From: Phycisphaera sp.
GTDB taxonomy: Bacteria > Planctomycetota > Phycisphaerae > Phycisphaerales > Phycisphaeraceae
NCBI GenBank assembly: GCA_016125215.1
Contig: WGMF01000018.1
Span: 1-55,757 of the forward strand
Direction: 5' to 3'
Length of the DNA: 55,757 nt
Position 1 is the first letter of the stretch. Every line of letters starts with the position of its first letter. Under the pieces are notes generated by a model. The model was not told the DNA's origin and made no database searches. It saw only the letters and a list, made by a program, of their open reading frames with translations. This document shows positions 53,055 to 55,757 of the stretch, in pieces. Made by a program: the position numbers and the translations under genes.

Positions 53055-54602
53055 TTAGATTTCCCGGACGTGGTAGCTCTTGATGTTGGTCGTCTGGAAG
53101 TCGGGGTAGGCGGCCTGGTCGTGTTCGCCCAGGTCCAGGCCCTCGATCTGCTCGGCATCGGTGACGCGTAAGCCAATCGCAATCTTGATGGCGTACCAGA
53201 AGACGAGGCTGAGCACGAAGGTGATCGCCCCCGCGACGACGATGCCCTTGAGCTGGGGCATGAGTTGCGTGGTCCCGCCGCCGAAGAACAAGCCGTCCTC
53301 AGCCACCGCGGCGGAGCAGATGTCCTTCTGGGCAAAAAGACCGACGCACAACGTGCCGAAGATGCCGTTGACGAGGTGGACCGAGAGCGCGCCGACGGGG
53401 TCGTCGAGCTTGCACTTGTCGAAAGACATGACGGCAAAGACCACAATAACACCCGCGATCGCACCGATGATGAGTGAGCTTGTTGCGCTGACGTATGCAC
53501 ACGGCGCGGTGATGGCCACCAGGCCCGCCAGCGTGCCGTTGACGATCATGGTGAAGTCGGGCTTGCCCTGGAGGAGCCAGGAGGTAATGGCGGCGGTGAT
53601 GGTGGCCATGGCGGCGGCGAGCGTCGTGGTGACGGCGATGTGGGCAATGGCGTCGGCGTAACCGACGGCGGCCATCGTCGAACCGGGGTTGAAGCCGTAC
53701 CACCCGAACCAGAGGATCAGACCGCCCGCCATGACGGAGGTCATGTTGTGGCCGGGGATCGCGTTGCTCGACCCGTCCTTGTTGTACTTACCCAAACGAG
53801 GCCCGAGCACGATGACGCCGGCCAGCGCCGCCCAACCACCGACGCTGTGCACAACCGTTGAGCCGGCAAAGTCGAACATGTGATGGTCGCCCACACCCAG
53901 GTAGCCGCCGCCCCAGATCATGTGGCCGACGATGGGGTAGATGACGCCGGTCAGCAGCAGGCTGAAAACAAGGAAGGAGTGAAACTTGATGCGCTCAGCC
54001 ACAGCACCCGAGACGATCGTCGCCGCGGTGCCGCAGAAAACGAGCTGGAAGAGAAACTTGGCCCAGAGCGGCACGCCGGCCCACGAGATGGCGCCGTAGA
54101 CGCCCGAGTAGGCGTCGATGGAGGGGCTGTTGTCCAGACCGCTGACAAACCAGACGCCCTTGAGCCCGATGAAGGCGTTGCCGTCACCAAACATCAGGCC
54201 CCAGCCCGCGATGTAAAAGCCCAGCGTCGAAATGGCAAAGACGATGAAGTTCTTGGTCAGGATGTTCACCGTGTTCTTGGCTCGACAGAGGCCCGACTCG
54301 ACCATCCCGAAGCCGAGGTTCATGAAGAAAACCAGAAACGCGGTGAAGAGCACCCAGATGGTGTCGACCGCGACCGTCACCTTGCCCGTGAGTTCCGTGA
54401 CGTCGGCCAGCGCCTTGTCCGGGGGAGTCTCAACGGCCTGAGCAGTCTCGACCACCGGCAGGGTGTTGACAGTGGAATCCACATCCGCAACCACAGCATC
54501 GGCCACGCTGCCGGTGTCCTGTGCCAGCGCATGAGAACCCGTCAGAATCAACGATCCCGACAACATGAGAGCAAGAGCGAGGAACTTGAGGTGTTGTAAC
54601 AT
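53055..54602 (-). CDS. amtB: Ammonium transporter
   Basis: 515 residues. A signal peptide (MLQHLKFLALALMLSGSLILTGSHALAQ) and a 60-residue acidic extracytoplasmic segment precede the eleven-helix Amt core. Core motifs: FLVFFMNLGFGMVESGLCRAKN, FAGSTVVHSVGGWAALAG (first pore His), GGLILWFGWYGFNPGST and DPVGALSVHLVNGIFGTL (second pore His). The cytoplasmic tail ends SYHVREI. The start at 54602 has AGGA 8 nt upstream; a longer frame is unsupported. It lies 200 bp downstream of glnK, the usual regulator-transporter pair. Confidence 0.95.
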   Translation of the reverse strand: MLQHLKFLALALMLSGSLILTGSHALAQDTGSVADAVVADVDSTVNTLPVVETAQAVETPPDKALADVTELTGKVTVAVDTIWVLFTAFLVFFMNLGFGMVESGLCRAKNTVNILTKNFIVFAISTLGFYIAGWGLMFGDGNAFIGLKGVWFVSGLDNSPSIDAYSGVYGAISWAGVPLWAKFLFQLVFCGTAATIVSGAVAERIKFHSFLVFSLLLTGVIYPIVGHMIWGGGYLGVGDHHMFDFAGSTVVHSVGGWAALAGVIVLGPRLGKYNKDGSSNAIPGHNMTSVMAGGLILWFGWYGFNPGSTMAAVGYADAIAHIAVTTTLAAAMATITAAITSWLLQGKPDFTMIVNGTLAGLVAITAPCAYVSATSSLIIGAIAGVIVVFAVMSFDKCKLDDPVGALSVHLVNGIFGTLCVGLFAQKDICSAAVAEDGLFFGGGTTQLMPQLKGIVVAGAITFVLSLVFWYAIKIAIGLRVTDAEQIEGLDLGEHDQAAYPDFQTTNIKSYHVREI

Positions 54603-54802
54603 TTGAATTTTCCTGTAGACCTTGGTGTGTGAGCAAAACGCCCGGCTGACCAGCGCGGGCGTGATACCTTGACTGTGGAGAAACAAAATGTGAGCTTGTA
54701 ATGGAAGCTTCAGAACAACCGGAGACTGACCCCAATCAAGCGTGCCCCCGTGACCTGCGGGGAGCGCAACGCCTTGAGCGTTGTAACGGACCAGAGTGCG
54801 AC

Positions 54803-55141
54803 TCAGAGTGCGTCGTTGTCCTTCTCACCGGTGCGGATGCGCACGACGTTGGCCAGGGGATAGACAAACATCTTGCCATCGCCGACCTGACCGGTCCGGG
54901 CAGCCGAGGTGATGGCGTCGATCGCCTTGGTCAGGTCATCACTCTTGACCGCGACCTTGAGCAACACCTTGGGCACAAAGCCCACGTCCATCCGTGCGCC
55001 TCGGTAGCGTTCGGTGTGCCCCTTCTGTCGGCCGAAGCCCTTGCATTCCAGAGCGGTGCAGCCAAGGATCCCCATCTCGGCGAGCTTGGACTTCACGAGC
55101 CCAACCGCGTGGGGCTTGATGACACATTCGATCATGTGCAT
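54803..55141 (-). CDS. glnK: P-II nitrogen regulatory protein
   Basis: 112 residues. MHMIECVIKPHAVGLVKSKLAEMGILGCTALECKGFGRQKGHTERYRGA is the P-II N-terminal half and T-loop; ATP-binding TGQVGDGKMFVYPL and the end VVRIRTGEKDNDAL complete it. P-II proteins sense ATP/ADP and 2-oxoglutarate and block Amt channels. Position 51 of the T-loop, Tyr in uridylylated forms, is Met here (GARMDVGF), so control by uridylylation at that site is excluded. AAGGA lies 9 nt before ATG 55141. It is upstream of amtB on the same strand. Confidence 0.95.
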   Translation of the reverse strand: MHMIECVIKPHAVGLVKSKLAEMGILGCTALECKGFGRQKGHTERYRGARMDVGFVPKVLLKVAVKSDDLTKAIDAITSAARTGQVGDGKMFVYPLANVVRIRTGEKDNDAL

Positions 55142-55373
55142 GGTTTGTGTTCCTTCGTGACCGGCGAGGATGCCTCCATCGCTCGGTCTGGGTGAGTGTG
55201 AGGGGCCCTGAATCCTGAACTCCGACAGCGCCGGCTTAGACCAGAAGACGCACGCCGCGGGTTCACGCTGACCGGTGTGGACCCTTGAATCACAGCGGAA
55301 CCACTCCGCTGGGTTTGAAACAGCATCATACAAGGGCAATGCCAGACAGACGCCCGAACAACGTCTTTCCGAT

Positions 55374-55387
55374 GCAATGTTATTGCC
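55374..55387 (-). promoter_or_regulatory. Sigma-54-like promoter of glnK-amtB
   Basis: On the minus strand AGGCAATAACATTGCA has the invariant GG (-24) and GC (-12) separated by 10 nt, with the TTGCA half intact. It would start near 55362, leaving a leader of about 220 nt to glnK. Use of sigma-54 is usual for glnK-amtB in many bacteria. Confidence 0.4.
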
Positions 55388-55452
55388 TATAGCGTTTTAT
55401 AGATAATTCAAATACATCCGACGCTGAAAGATCAGCCAACGATCTAAGCATA

Positions 55453-55478
55453 ACCCGAGCCGGCTGCCTATTTATTAG
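55453..55478. other. Hairpin in the glnK upstream region
   Basis: CGGC-T-GCCTA-TTTA-TTAGGC-GT-GCCG forms an interrupted hairpin. No T tract follows on either strand and no gene is seen between 55142 and 55520. Confidence 0.4.
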
Positions 55479-55520
55479 GCGTGCCGGGGTGCCTGTCCTG
55501 ACCCCGAACAGGGATGATCG

Positions 55521-55616
55521 CTATTCCTTGAGCACCATGTCAATACACATCACCGCCCCGAGAATCAGCAATCGCAGGGGGTGATCCGTCGGCACGTCGT
55601 CCGCGATCTCGAGCAT
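55521..55616 (-). CDS. Very short uncertain frame (31 codons)
   Basis: Encodes MLEIADDVPTDHPLRLLILG and 11 more residues, amphipathic and protein-like in composition, and the frame stays open upstream without a start. No ribosome-binding site is seen. It may be the end of a decayed gene. Not recognised. Confidence 0.2.
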   Translation of the reverse strand: MLEIADDVPTDHPLRLLILGAVMCIDMVLKE

Positions 55617-55691
55617 GTAATACCAATCCCGTAAAAAACTCGTGCGCGTTAGGCGCTTGTTAGGTTGCGCTCCCGCGTGGGGTCTGGGATA

Positions 55692-55757
55692 GTGGGCTCT
55701 TTTGGAAAGGAGTCCACCATCGACATCTCACTTCACAGCCCCGACGACGCGGCCGAA
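55692..55757 (+). CDS. Possible 5' end of a gene running out of the window
   Basis: A TTGCGC-17-GATAGT promoter-like pair (55665-55693) and AAAGGAG (55706-55712) lead into an open frame with codons for STIDISLHSPDDAAE. The only standard in-frame start is GTG at 55692, upstream of the AAAGGAG; a codon properly spaced from that box (55719) is ATC. The start is therefore unresolved. Confidence 0.2.
   Translation, partial: MGSFGKESTIDISLHSPDDAAE

Noticed and set aside
55645-55672. attC-like site (GTTAGGCGCTTGTTAGG)
   Set aside because: Two GTTAGG words in direct orientation recall integron attC ends, but there is no inverse partner core within range, no integrase and no cassette array.

Overview
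The window most likely comes from a high-GC member of the Planctomycetota, probably the Phycisphaerae lineage. That rests on a very large multihaem cytochrome c fused to a cupredoxin, a PEP-CTERM exported protein, an HDOD-rich signalling cluster, many genes with weak or absent Shine-Dalgarno sites, and abundant short-period inverted repeats between genes. The placement is inferred from gene content only.

Layout. 0-0.65 kb: remnants of a transposase and a tyrosine recombinase abutting a tRNA-Leu(CAG), which looks like the edge of an integrated island. 0.7-2.5 kb (minus): rpsF-ssb-rplI without rpsR. 2.8-4.7 kb (minus): cimA (citramalate synthase, isoleucine route) behind what reads as a complete attenuator: a promoter, a leaderless 21-codon peptide with four Ile codons, and an intrinsic terminator. 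4.9-20.7 kb (plus): a respiratory block with an 1865-residue octahaem cytochrome/cupredoxin, a PqiA-like membrane protein, a second cupredoxin, coxB, an A2-type coxA with a large extracytoplasmic insertion, ctaA, ctaB, coxC, coxD and an ABC ATPase lacking a permease partner. 20.7-33 kb: a signalling island with a lone CheB domain, a hybrid histidine kinase, receiver proteins, three HDOD proteins (one with GGDEF), an HD-GYP protein and a ChpT-like phosphotransferase.

33-35 kb: a PfkB-family kinase and asd. 35.3-35.7 kb: a promoter-to-terminator unit of about 315 nt that looks like a structured RNA or leader ahead of nusA. 35.7-42.2 kb: nusA-infB-(GyrI-like)-ylxP-rbfA-(HhH protein), the translation/transcription-factor cluster. 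42.4-49.8 kb: a PEP-CTERM protein, hisG, a large TPR lipoprotein and gyrB. 49.9-52.8 kb: a small membrane protein, two adjacent PilZ proteins and a dihydrouridine synthase. 53-55.4 kb (minus): glnK-amtB with a sigma-54-like promoter; this GlnK has Met in place of Tyr51. The last 0.6 kb holds no confident gene.

How the genes work together: the cytochrome/cupredoxin proteins probably feed electrons to the adjacent oxidase, whose haem A is made by CtaA/CtaB. The GGDEF, HD-GYP and PilZ proteins form a local cyclic-di-GMP make/break/sense set. The strongest candidates for undescribed biology are the cimA attenuator, the putative RNA before nusA, the dispersed inverted 10-bp-period elements and REP-like hairpins (one inserted in frame in cimA), and the octahaem-cupredoxin respiratory module.
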